The notes beneath the pieces were generated by a model. The model was not told the origin of the DNA and ran no database searches. It saw only the letters and a program-made list of their open reading frames with translations. A stretch of 64,000 bases of DNA from Anticarsia gemmatalis (taxonomy: Eukaryota > Arthropoda > Insecta > Lepidoptera > Erebidae), in NCBI RefSeq assembly GCF_050436995.1, contig NC_134766.1, forward strand, positions 9,486,001 through 9,550,000, read 5' to 3'. The first letter of the stretch is position 1. Every line of letters begins with the position of its first letter. Both the position numbers and the translations under genes were made by a program. Below, one piece after another: positions 52,665-63,794 of this stretch.

Positions 52665-53703
52665 CTCTTGCGATCACCCAACTATAGTTGTTATTGTTAT
52701 TCAGTTATTGATAGGCACTTAGGCGCGGCAGAATCTAACATGGCATCCCATGAGATATTATTAGCAAAATCATGGTAAATCGATCGATTTTGATAGTTAA
52801 CTAAGGCATGATCACATCCCTATTTTGACATAGTCTGAATTTGAATGTGAAACGCGCTGATGGAAATGGCGGGAACATTGCTGTCAACTTTGACAGATAA
52901 AATGTCACCCATTTGTCATCATAAACTGTCAAAAACACGCGGGAAAGTCTGTCCGTTCGCTGTAAATACAAGTATTGCTTGGTTTCGTCCTATACATTAA
53001 TTAAATTATTCAATTAATATTCTCTAAAGGTTAAGAATCAGCTCGGTATCATTCCATAACGTTCGAAGGTCCGACAGTGAACACAAAAAAATGTACCTAT
53101 AATCTTAAATTGTATGTTATTCAATGTTGTATGTTGAATAGAAAATATATAAAGTTTGAAAAATTATTGAATATGTTTTTTCTTTGGTAGTGACGAAAGG
53201 GTGTACAGTTGTAGAGAAATATAAACATTGATGTTGAAATTATTCGTTTTATTGTGTTGCCGCAGTTTCAGATCACGATTTTATCGCCATGTTACTGTAA
53301 CAAAAAATAAATTTAGAGCAAGCTCTATCTAAAGTAGATAAATATTGTTCATAATGAAGAGGCTGTTACCATTTTGCTATGCTTCCTTATCGGCTTATAC
53401 AGAAAACCCCTATGTAAATGGCTAGTGGATATACCCAAAGTGAAATACCCACAGTTAAATGTTTGGCAAGTGGCTTTACTAAAGATTTGGCAGGCACAGT
53501 AGCGGTCGACATATTAATATTCAGTGTGTAACGCAAAGTCGAAATTGAACTCTCATTTTGATTTCATCATGTTGACCTAAGCCAAGCTTTTCATTACCTA
53601 CGCGTACGTCTGCCTTTATGCCTTTGGTAGACGCTAATGTCCCTAGTTGAGAAAGAAATGTAGGTAAGTAGGTTACACAAGTTCTGTATGAAACTGGATG
53701 TTA
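52665..53703. other. Convergent 3' region between Vha13 and the protease homolog
   Basis: About 1 kb holding the 3' UTRs of both genes. On the minus strand an AATAAA lies at 53,253-53,248, about 450 nt beyond the protease homolog stop. No other gene seen. Confidence 0.5.
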
Positions 53704-56700
53704 TTACCGTAACTGCATTTTCTTCTCTCCAAGGTTCTCAAGCCAGGTTGAGACGGCCCCCACCGAAGAGAACACGGCTGGCTGGTCAGCCTGGTCGCAG
53801 CGTTTAGATGAAAATGACAATATGCCCAGGAGTATGTTGTCCATTATCGCCGGACCTCCTGCGTCGTGCTAGGTTGAAGAGATAGGTTTACGTTACGCGT
53901 CATGTAACAACAGATGTCGCTGTGTAGACGTTAGGGAGTTCCATGAGTTTAAATCTCAAGTGAAAAAAGTAGGTTTTTGCTTTATTTAGTGAAGAAGGTT
54001 ACTCTTTAAGTCTGACTCTGTTGTTTGTGTTAGTTAAATTCTTCTCTGAACATGATTGTCCATTATAACGAGGATTGTCGAATCGGATTACTTTATACTT
54101 ACGTTGCAAACATTCTTTGGTTGTGTAATGTAGCCAGCGCAGAAATTAGTGCGGGTTACAATGTCCCTGTTAATGTATAAAATATATGATATCTAATAAA
54201 CTATGAATACATAATATTAATTATACATAATTATTATATCTGGACCTTACCGTCCATAAATCTCTTGACAATCAGCTAAATCATAAACTGGTAACTTGAC
54301 TTTTTGCAACAAAACTTTACCACCGGAACCACTGATACTCTACAACATAAATAAATTTAACCCATTACTGTCCCACTGCTGGGCAAGGGTCTCCTCCCGT
54401 AATGAGGGAGGGTTTAGGCCTTGAGTCCACCACGCTGGTCAAGTGCGGGTTGGAGACTTTGCATGCCCTCAATAAATGTATTAAACAAATTTTAGGCATG
54501 CAAGGTTTCCTCACGATGTTTTCCTTCACCGTTGGAGCATGTGATAATTATTTCTAATACACACATAACTTCGAAAAGTCATTGGTGTGTTGCCTCGGGT
54601 TCGAACCTGCGACCACTTGTGTGGGAGGTGTCAACTTATACCACTCGGCTATCACTGCTCATTAAACTGCTCTACAACAAAACAATATTATTTTAAATGC
54701 CTAGCGATATGTTTGTTCATCTATTTTTGTGTTTATGACCTTAAATTACTCACCAAGACGGACCCCCAACCCAGAAACATAATATCTTTGTCAACGGGCA
54801 CCACCTTATCGGTAGAATATGGTATATTTTCTATATAAGTCTCCATATGTCCGAACGTCAGGTTCCTATGAAGCTTGACCACTGCGAAGTTGAACTCCAG
54901 CGTGGAAGGCTTGTAGTTCGGATGGAAGAAGATCTCCGTAACTCGGAGCACTACACCTCCGGAAGTTGCGTTGGTGGAACCGACGCGAACTGTCAGCATT
55001 TTCACGTATTCGCGGAAGAATCTGTTGTTGTATTGTCTGGGAAGAATAAACAATATGATGGGCAAATTTATATTGATGCTACATCACACAGAAGTTGCTT
55101 ATTTATTAGGGTAAATTACGCCAAATTTAAATAACAGTTCAAATGGAAATAAGGTTTTATGGTATGAATCACTTATAAATTAAGCTTTGAAACTAATAAC
55201 AACAAATCAACTCTCGGAGAGTCAAGCAAAAATGTCATGATGGGTGTGGTGATTCTGCAATATATGTATAGTTGTGATAAATAGGAGAATTCCTTTCATC
55301 TGCCAGCTGCCATGTCGAATGCAGTGACATAACTATAGACAGGGTAATTGGACAGAATGTCTCGTTTAGAGGGAGCCCTGGATAAGAGAGCAAGCCGTGA
55401 AGATCTCGACTTCATTCTATTATCCTACTATGTACCTACCTATATACCTACCCCCGTCTAGAATTACTGACAGAACTTGTTAATCACTAATTTCTTTGTC
55501 AAAAGTAACAGCCAATATTTAACCTAAAAAACTCACAATTGCAAACAATGTGCAGCAGTGAGTACTCGATCCACATCGATGATGACACCTCCGCACCAGA
55601 GCTCGTTGTTGACCAGCAGGGCTGCCATGAACGGGTACTCTTCAATCGAGGCTACTTCGTCTGGGTTGTAGATGCGACGGTAGCGACGGTTCAGTGGCGG
55701 GTACACGGGCTTCTTGGTCGTCGTTGTGGTGGTAGTAGCTGAAAGAGATTTGTGGCTAAGGTACATTAGGTATTAGAAGCAAAAGTCGTGCGAGCAAATA
55801 AACAGTAGATTTTTAAATTAGGTAATAAATTGCACTCAACTGTAAAACATATTTAGCTTTCTAGTAATTTTAAAAAGTTGTTAGTGAGTCATTCTGTCAA
55901 GAATTTCTCAGTAATTGCCTGAAGTATTAAGCCTCAGGGAGCCGAAGAGCCGCTGACTCTGGGCCAGACCTTTCGCCTAGTCTATAGTATTTTCTATCTC
56001 ACTGGGCACACTCTAATAAAACTCTGGATATTTAGTAGAAATCTGGCCTCTGTCCAAATACAGGCAAAGCATATAATGACGCAAAGACGATTATGTGGAA
56101 GTTGTAGAAGCATTAACTGATTAATTAATTATTTTTGTTAGTCTTACTTGTAGTGGTGTATTCAAAGACGTCATTCTCTGAATTCCTCCTGCCCTGAGGT
56201 ATCTCGATGGCCAGACCTTCGTACTCTTGGTGACGACGGGAGTTCAATGGATGTGCTGAGAAGTTAGACAGTTAGTGCTAGGTCTGCCTCTTTAATGATT
56301 TAACATAGCTAAAATTGAAATGATATCTGGAAATGCTTTTTTAAAATAGGTAAGGCAACTCACCTGCGGCATCTAGGAGAATACCGTCAACATATTCACG
56401 CGCTAAATGGATGCAATATTAGGAATTATCTTTAAAAAATATCGGTGCACTGTCTGTATGCGAGAGCGAATCTGTGCTTTAAGAATTAAAAATTAAAATT
56501 TTGTCATCCGTTCTGTAGGTAATTTTCGGATAGCACAGATTCGCGCCCTTTGTGGTAGAAAGGCAATAATTTATTAAAGATGGTTGTTTCGCCTTTAAAA
56601 TTGCGCATGTTTAAACGAGACGTACTCCTAAAAATTAAATGTCGTCCCGCTGCCATAGCTTGTTTTAATTTTTAATTCAAGTAGAGTAGAGGTCCTCAGT

Positions 56701-59700
56701 CATGTGAAATAATTATATCCATATGTATTATTATTAATCATTATCAACTATTAACTTGATAAACAAATTTTCACAGCCTTTATGCGATCAACCTTTATGC
56801 GACAGCATAAAGTTCATTCACCGGGCTCGCGAGTCATATGATATTCGAACCAATGAAACTAAAATGAGAAAGAATACTTCTACAATAAAGCCTCTCTTTT
56901 CTACCATAGCAGTCTATGGGGCGGGCGGCGCAGGCGACGCTGCGACGCGACGCCCAGTTCAATTTACTTTGATGATTGATCTATCCTGCCAGTGCCCCGC
57001 GATCCTGTGGCATTGAAACATTTACCAGTGCATTTCGCGCGCTAAAAACTTAAAAATTAATTACCTCACTCAAAAAGGACGCTTATTTATGGTTTTTGTT
57101 TTAGTTTTTAGTGTAAATTTTTTAGTAAAAGTCACTGTTTTGTGTAAAAAAGACATTTTTATATTAAGATTTAAGTGTTTGTTTCTACAATAAGGATGCC
57201 ATAGTGTTATTGATGGTTTATCATTATTAGGTACCTACCTAGTGTGTTTGTATAGTTTTCGCGGTGCCTTATGTACTTAGACGTACATACGTACACCGTA
57301 TACGTTCCTTGAATTCGTAGGGAGATTTGTTATTAGTAAAAGTGCGCGATAATATTATAAAACATGGATTAGAATACGCGCTAATATGCAGCACCGGTGA
57401 GAACTATGTAGGTAGATCCGCCCAGATGCCAATCACATTTAGCATGTTAAAATCTAAACATTGTGCATTCGTTTTCCGAAATAAGTGCTCGCAGTGAATA
57501 GTGATGATTAACTACACCAAAGTGATAATAACTCGTAACAAAGTAGCTGTATGCATTTGCCGCACGAAGTGTCATTGTCGTCACAGGATCGAGACGTGCC
57601 GGCGCCGAACTCGCGAGTTGAAACGTTGCCGCCCGCGCCGTTGCTTCAGCGTACGGGTGAGTGATAATTCGTAGTTACAACAAAATGATACGTATAAACG
57701 AATGTTTGTCCAGAGTGATAACATTCTTTCATTATTTAAGTTGTGTGTAACATTTTAATTTCTTCAAATAGCCGACTATGCTATTTTTCTGTTTGTCACA
57801 CGACTATTGACCTCTAACCTATAGGGTCAAGTAGGCAACACTGACTCGGATTTTTTCGGATGCTGAAATTATCATTATAAAATTGAAGTAGCGAGCTGAA
57901 TTTCACACCCGTTATACTTGGGTTATTAAACTATCTTCCTGCATTATCACTTTTCCAATAAAGACATAATTAAAGTTGTTACAGAATGTTTTTTTAAAAG
58001 TGGGAAATGAGCCACTGTGTACTGGTACTGGTCTTCATTGACTCAACCCTGTAGTGCACAGTGACTCTAACAGTACAGAGAGGCTCATGATATAAATATT
58101 CAACAGTGACCCAAACAGTACACAGTGACTCATTTAAATATTCAATTAAAACTACGATTTATTTTCAGTTATATGTCTTAACTAGCTGAGCCGTGCGGCT
58201 CCGCTCGCGTGAATTTCGTACTGTTGCTTATTCGTTTGAGCACGCGAATTGCGAAGCACTCGATACACATAAAAATGCTAACAACTCTTTTGTCATCTAA
58301 TGGTTATATACGAAAGGGACCCGAAGGGCACACAATGTGACACAGGCTCAGGCAGGCCTGATTTCCTGTGGTTACCTTCTTTTCCGCTCTCGTCTGTATC
58401 CGTACCAGTTTACAGTGTAAAATATAATACCTTATTATAGACTGACCATTGCTTACCCGTCTGGATTCAGAATATTATAATAGGTACGGACAGACCTATC
58501 TGCGCCGGAGCTCTTCACACGCGTAATAATGTTTACTTGCGATGATACGTCCGAAACCGCGTAACCCGTAATTATTTTTTATATATCATCCGTTGTTTAT
58601 TTTTTAAAACTTACCACGTAGTCTGTTTCATAGCTATACAATTTATTTCCTTAATGCAACCAATTAATTTGGTTATGTGTTTCGAACAACAACGCCATCT
58701 GTTAGTTGCGGCGAACAACAAACGAAATTACTCGGTTGCCATCTAGGATATCCCGACCGCACCGGACCCACGTAAACCAACATTTTTGTGTAATATATCA
58801 TACAACATTTATGTTTAAAAATCTTATAAATGTATAGCATGTTTCAAAGGTATTTTTTTACAATAAAGCCATCAAAACAAATTAATTAGAAAAAACATGC
58901 TTTGTTGCGAGCTATAACGCCATCTATTGGTTGGTGCGAACAACAGGTATCGATACGGCAGGCGCCGCGTTAACTTTATGCGAATGTTGTGAAATGGATT
59001 GTAACGCCATCTATGGTCTCTATAGGGAAACGCAGGTTCAAACGATTTCTACGTATATTTTTCAATTTTCTAAATTTTTTTGAAATTTTATGCTATAAAA
59101 AGTATCCTAGAAACTGCTCCACTACTTAATCTATGCATATACCAAATTTCAGTGCATTCTATCCGGTAGTTTTTACGTGATAGCGTCACATACAGACGGA
59201 GGACAGACAGACAGACAGACAGAAAAGAAAATTATAAATTGCAGATTCGGTATCAGTATCCGTTACTAAACATCCCCCATTGGTTTTTTTTTAAATATAT
59301 TCAATGTACAGAATTGACCTCTCTACAGATTTATTATAAGTATAGATTAAAGTCATACATTAAACAAAAGTGATAGTATCAAATAAAATGTAATGTATAT
59401 GTCTATTTAATTGTACTTACTGTACAGTGTACACAGTGACTCGTGAGCCACTGTAGACTTCTCAAATTTGAGTCAGTGAACACGCCATCGCCATTTTTCA
59501 TTAAATGACGCACCAATCTCACATTGTTTATCGAATTGTAAGCTAATGTATGCCACTGTCTAGTGCATTAACGGCACTATCAATAAAAAATGTAACAAAC
59601 AATAAATCTTAGGACTTTAACTAATAAAATCTCATATAATTTACCTTGCAAAGTAATTTTTGAAACACCGAAGCACAAAACTATCTGCATCACTTTCATG

Positions 59701-60357
59701 CGGCGCCAGAGATGGCGCATGATTGGTTTGTACGTGTTCGGGTGTCGAACGCTTACGATTCGTGAAAGAGATGAATAGATATTGTTGTTCTTTCTAGGAA
59801 ATCTACGCATGAGTCATAGTACCCGACTGAGCCACTGATCCCTACTTGACCCTACCTACCGTCTACAAGGAAATAAGCTATGGTAGAGGCACGTTGTATA
59901 AAACCTACACTCTAAAGATAAATGAGGAGTAACAGATCAAAGTGTATTAACTCCAGTCACCCCAAAAAAATTGTACAGAACGTATTTTTTATCTGTTCCG
60001 AAACTTGTAACCCATGTCAAATTATAACGCATCAAACTGTATTACTTTCTATTTAAAAAAAGAATCAAATGTATACATCGTTTCAAACTATATTATATCC
60101 AGGTTATATATGAAATATTAGGTATAAATATATTATGAATTATGCCTTTATCTCAAAAGTTAGATTGATGGAGTTAATACACATTGATCTGTTACTCCTC
60201 AAATGCCACATTGTATTTTCGCTCGAATTTCGTAACTAATAAAACAATACTTACAATCTGATTCGCTCGAAGATGTCTCTACGTGTGATTTTACAGCTTT
60301 AATTACATTAACTAATAGTAATACCGCGGCCAATTTGTTGAGACGGCTCGCCATCAT
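53704..60357 (-). CDS. Secreted, catalytically inactive serine protease homolog (S1 family)
   Basis: Eight exons, GT-AG borders, all phases compatible: 60357-60255, 56402-56364, 56255-56148, 55738-55537, 55036-54754, 54339-54251, 54166-54103 and 53868-53704 (stop TAA). They give 350 residues. An N-terminal signal peptide (hydrophobic 'LAAVLLLVNVIKA') is followed by a ~60-residue charged region, a run of 11 Thr (81-91) and the S1 domain from about 106. The domain shows 'WCGGVIIDVDRVLTAAHC' with catalytic-type H147. The Asp position is N200 ('EFNFAVVKL'). The usual GDSGGP is HDAGGP, so the Ser position is A299 and the oxyanion Gly is H297. The S1-pocket position 189 is N293. It should not cleave peptides. 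Non-catalytic homologs in insects act as cofactors in prophenoloxidase activation and immunity; that role here is inference. No clip domain seen. Exon 2 (39 nt, weak acceptor) is the least certain. Intron 1 is 3.85 kb. Confidence 0.88.
54338..54679 (-). mobile_element. SINE copy B with 10-bp target-site duplication at a splice acceptor
   Basis: The minus-strand copy of the SINE at 22,588-22,900 occupies about 54,348-54,669. Its tRNA-like head reads 'tagccgagtggtataagttg' and the B box GGTTCGAACCC. It is flanked by the exact direct repeat CTCTACAACA (54,338-54,347 and 54,670-54,679). The exon-proximal repeat contains the acceptor of exon 6 (minus: tgttgtag|AG); the distal one is the presumed original acceptor. 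The insertion lengthened the intron from about 82 to 414 nt. Confidence 0.88.
56365..56401 (-). other. Protease homolog 13-residue micro-exon
   Basis: This 39-nt exon (full extent 56,402-56,364) encodes S/REYVDGILLDAA. The donor GCAG|gtgag is strong; the acceptor catttag|CG has a poor pyrimidine tract. Phases fit exons 1 and 3 both when it is included and when it is skipped (39 = 13 codons), so it may be an alternative cassette. Confidence 0.55.
57551..57656 (+). CDS. Candidate first coding exon of an unidentified plus-strand gene
   Basis: From an ATG at 57,551 an open frame of 35 codons, GC-rich in a GC-poor setting, runs to a good donor (CGTACGG|gtgagtg). It reads MHLPHEVSLSSQDRDVPAPN and continues 'LPPAPLLQRT'. 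No domain is recognised and no downstream partner exon was found in the window. It lies antisense within intron 1 of the protease homolog. It could equally be a non-coding 5' exon or a CpG-rich regulatory patch. Confidence 0.3.
57824..59852. mobile_element. TA-flanked TIR element with a nested repeat insertion
   Basis: GGGTCAAGTAGG at 57,824-57,835 matches the reverse complement of CCTACTTGACCC at 59,841-59,852. Both ends abut TA (57,822-57,823 and 59,853-59,854), as expected for a Tc1/mariner-like TA target duplication. The arms continue imperfectly (ACTGACTCGG / CAGTGGCTCAGTCGG). Both subterminal zones carry repeats of ACAGTGACTC or its complement: 58,001-58,130 on the left and 59,420-59,470 plus 59,800-59,840 on the right. 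There is no transposase. The centre (about 58,185-59,346) is a separate inserted repeat, so the original element was about 0.86 kb. Confidence 0.65.
58185..59346 (+). repeat. Interspersed repeat (long relative of the one at 22.3 kb)
   Basis: It opens 'ctgagccgtgcggctccgct', contains an ACAG microsatellite at about 59,203-59,221, and ends 'ttattataagtatagat'. That matches the opening ('cccgcgcaacttcgcttgcg') and end ('ttataatattagtatagat') of the 22.3 kb copy. Internally the text 'acgccatct' recurs at about 58,692, 58,919 and 59,005. It is inserted into the TIR element. Confidence 0.6.
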
Positions 60358-61478
60358 GTGTTTAACCTGTGACAGTGAAATGCAAGAAAATAATTTATGA
60401 AAATAAATGTTTTAAGTCTAGGTACCTACAACTAATAGTTGTGACTTCCACAATAAATCAAACCATTAACAACACCATCTAACGGCTCTTACCTTAACAA
60501 TTTTTTTATCCTAATTCGCGTAATAAAGTTTTGAAACAATCACAATTATTACAGCCGTCGAAAGATTGTGATTTCTTATTCCTTTTCATTATAACTTATT
60601 GATCAAATTATGCATGATATTATACGGCCATTAATTAATACATAATTGTAATTATAATATCATACTTCAAGTAATAAAGTAAATTAATTGGCATTTAAGG
60701 AGAAAACTAAAATTACTGGTTCAATGAATCTATAACGTTTCATGACTGAAATATCCTGCATCCTTTCTGCGTATCCGTTGTTGCATTAAGTAGAGTTTAT
60801 TGACCGGAATAATACGTAAAAATACGATTTTAATGAAGAAAATTAATCACTATTTAAGTAAGTAGGTACTAAGGTAGCTTATGAAATAGTTTCCTATATT
60901 TAATTTTGAAAAAGAAATGATACTCTGTATCTTCTAGATGTTTAGTAAAATTGTGCCAGTAAAGTACTTGGTTGCGCTTTCCACAAAACGATGTTCATGT
61001 ATGTTTTGTATGGAAGTAGCTAAATCTGTTGTATTACATACATAAATTCAAACGAAATAGGTACCACGCCCTTTTCCCATAGGGGTAGGCAGAGAACTAA
61101 GAACGTCACTTGGTACGATTCTTACAGACTACCCTTGCCTCTGTTGTATGTTGTCACAATTAGCAAAATTGGGAAGAAAGCATTATAAATGTGTTGTCAA
61201 AAAGAAGTAGTTATTTCGAAGTAAGATAAAAATATTGTAAACCAATTTGAAAAGAACGTACCGTACCGCTGAAAACTAAATTAAGTTATCAAAAACCAAT
61301 TTAAATCAGTTCCGTCCACTCCATACAAATTCAGTTCAATAAAAAAAACAATAAAAAAGGGTTTATGAGTTTAATAAAACAAAAAAAAAACTATAAAGAA
61401 ATGCTATATACAAATAGAAAACTTTATTTTTTAAACGGAGGGAGTATTTTTGAGGTTATATTTTTGACGTGTTAAGGG
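60358..61478. other. Intergenic region between the protease homolog and the small secreted protein gene
   Basis: This holds the upstream region of the protease homolog and the 3' end of the next gene. At about 61,040-61,155 the text 'cataggggtaggcagagaac' and 'cacttggtacgattcttaca' matches, from memory, a repeat common in moths, probably a SINE fragment. Otherwise AT-rich and featureless. Confidence 0.5.
61423..61428 (-). terminator. Poly(A) signal AATAAA
   Basis: A canonical AATAAA on the minus strand, about 50 nt after the stop codon of the small secreted protein gene. Confidence 0.6.
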
Positions 61479-62859
61479 TTAGTGTAGGCCGGCCCAGTGA
61501 TGTCCATGCGATGCCCAGCCACCCCAGTGGTTGCCCCAGCCATGACCCCAGCCGTAGCCAGCGTAGATGGGGGTCCTTATAATGGGGGCAGTGACTATGG
61601 GGGCTACGATGTGACGGACTATGGGAGCAGTGACTACAGGAACGGTGATGCCATGGTTGATGACGGTAGACACTGGAGGGAGAATATGTGCGCCTGTAAG
61701 AAATTTTCTTGGTTATTTATGGCTTTTAAAAAAGTTTTTTGTGTTAGTTCGCGTGTTCTGTGGTCGTGAGTCACTGGTGCGGATGCAAGATTGGAAAATT
61801 GATTGTGCGATTGTGTTACAGTAAAGACAGATTTTAATGTTATTTCTTAGAGATTTACTAGTATGGTGGGTCGTTATCTTATCGTAGATGTATGTTTATC
61901 TTGACATTTACAAAACTGACTGGTAACGCAGAGCGTATTCAAAACACTGATTGCGTGTCGTTAAATTTAATATTCCTTGAAAAAAGCGCGAATCCCAAAG
62001 GTATTTTATCTATATTTAGAACAACTACACTCGGTAAAAGTTTTAAAATTCTTACATAACCGGTGGGGTTAATAAAAGTGCAAATTTCAGACCATAAAAC
62101 TCAAAAAGGGTAGTCTATAAGACCCACTACGAATTCATAAGCCACACCTTTAAACTGAAAAAAGCCTGTAGCTTTTTTTATTAAATATTTTTATCAGCTA
62201 TCAGACTTTATCTTACACCACACCAGTGACCAATCCTAACAAGAGAGGGTAAGCAAGAAAAGGGGATCCCTCATCTCCTTACCTTAGTGATATTTTCTGT
62301 ACAACTTGGATTTAGTGTTCAAATAGTGTCTATAATGAAATGAGTTACCGAGGCCCAGTCCCACGGGCGGGACGGGGGTGGTGACCACCATGCCGATGAG
62401 AGCGAGAACTAATGCCACCTGCAGGACAAAAAATAATTAATTATTAAAAAAAAAATACTGCCTAAGTTATGAACAATCGCATATATGCCGCTGAAGCAGT
62501 TACATAACTCGAGGAGATTCAACAAAATATTACAATAGTTAAGGTTTTGATTTGGACTCACATTTTAATAATATTTTCGTAATTGTAACACACCAAGATA
62601 AACGAAAAAGACTTGGGCAACTTGATTTGTCTTCAAGCATTTCGTTTTATTTAGAGCTGTATTCAAAATTGAAAAAGAGATTATTCTTAATTAATCGAAC
62701 AGTTTATTGAACTACTTAGTGGTCTCTAATATTGGGAACTGCAAAGGTCTTATCTCTGGTCTTATTATCAAACACCCTACGACCAAAAACAGGGCTAAAA
62801 ACTAACACTTTCGATTCACGCAAAAAGCCATAAAGACACCAACTTACCGCGCACTTCAT
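61479..62859 (-). CDS. Small secreted Gly/His/Trp-rich protein, cuticle-like
   Basis: Three exons: 62859-62848 (12 nt: ATG AAG TGC GCG), 62418-62349 and 61693-61479 (stop TAA). All have GT-AG borders and matching phases and give 98 residues. The N-terminus MKCAVALVLALIGMVVTTP is a clear signal peptide; the four-codon first exon interrupting it is typical of insect cuticle and other secreted-protein genes. The mature part has a Val/Ala/Pro/Ile stretch with internal repeats (VTAPIVRH, VAPIVTAPIIRTPI) and a tail dense in Gly, His and Trp (YGWGHGWGNHWGGW, HGHHW). The His/Trp tail may bind metal or take part in cuticle cross-linking; this is inference. No chitin-binding Rebers-Riddiford motif is present. 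It could also be a silk, eggshell or peptide-like product. A TATA box lies at the right distance upstream. Confidence 0.85.
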
Positions 62860-62925
62860 GTTTGCAAGAACAGGAGCTGTAGCACCGAGATGTTATATTA
62901 ACTAGCTATGTATCCAATCAGCTGG

Positions 62926-62933
62926 CTTATATA
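62926..62933 (-). promoter_or_regulatory. TATA box of the small secreted protein gene
   Basis: TATATAAG on the minus strand, 67 nt upstream of the start codon, implying a 5' UTR of roughly 35-40 nt. Strong TATA boxes are common in insect cuticle-protein genes. Confidence 0.75.
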
Positions 62934-63059
62934 CACGCAGGCACGACGCCACGCCTCGCCGCGCACGGTGCACATCCGTCGGATACTTTGCTACATCCAT
63001 GAATATGCATCCCTTACGACAGAAGACTGCCAAAACTATCACTGTTTTTTATTACATAC

Positions 63060-63790
63060 ATACATTACTGTTTATAATTGATCAGAAAGTTAAGCAAATG
63101 TTAAAGGTCGTTATACGCGAATATTCCATAGATAGGTGATAGTATTTTAGCTGATTGTATCTGCAAGTCACTAAGATACCAGTAGTTAAGCCATTTCACA
63201 TTACAAATCAATCAATTCAACATTTATGGTATGAAGTCTTTCACAGTTTAAATATATGTTTATTTTGAAGAATGTGTATTGTGAATGTGTATATGTGAAT
63301 GTGTATATTTGTACAAAAAACAGCATCCTAACCGGTTTACCCGTCTCGGTGCACCGGTTTCCGGGATAGAAACGCATGTAGGTTACTTTTGACACCTTTT
63401 TTTCATCAGGGGTTAAAAACTAGCGTTTTGCCTGCAGGCTCACTCGCGTAGAATGTTTTTCGGGAGAGTCTAGTACTGATGATATTTATGTTTGAGAGAA
63501 TTAAAATAAAAGGAGGTTATTCATCTATTATATTATTACTTTATGTAATTAATTGTTAAAACATACATATGAATGTAAATAAAACAACGTAGTAATGTTT
63601 GTATAAACTTGTTAGCAATCAAAGGAACTAATAAATTGCACTATTGCGTCGTGACTATTACTCATCGTTACAAACTAGACTCATTTCAATGAAAAGTCGG
63701 TATAAAATCCTCACTCACATGAACATCATTGAGACTATAATGCTTTTATCTAGTATCTAAATTATATATTTAGCATATCTATTGACTAAT
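63060..63790. other. AT-rich sequence with short tandem repeat
   Basis: No gene seen. A short imperfect tandem repeat of 'gtgaatgtgtat' lies at about 63,280-63,306. Confidence 0.5.
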
Positions 63791-63794
63791 TTTA

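Noticed and set aside
56756..57016. 86-codon plus frame in protease-homolog intron 1
   Set aside because: Its GC-rich end is part of a CpG-rich patch; no domain and no splice logic.
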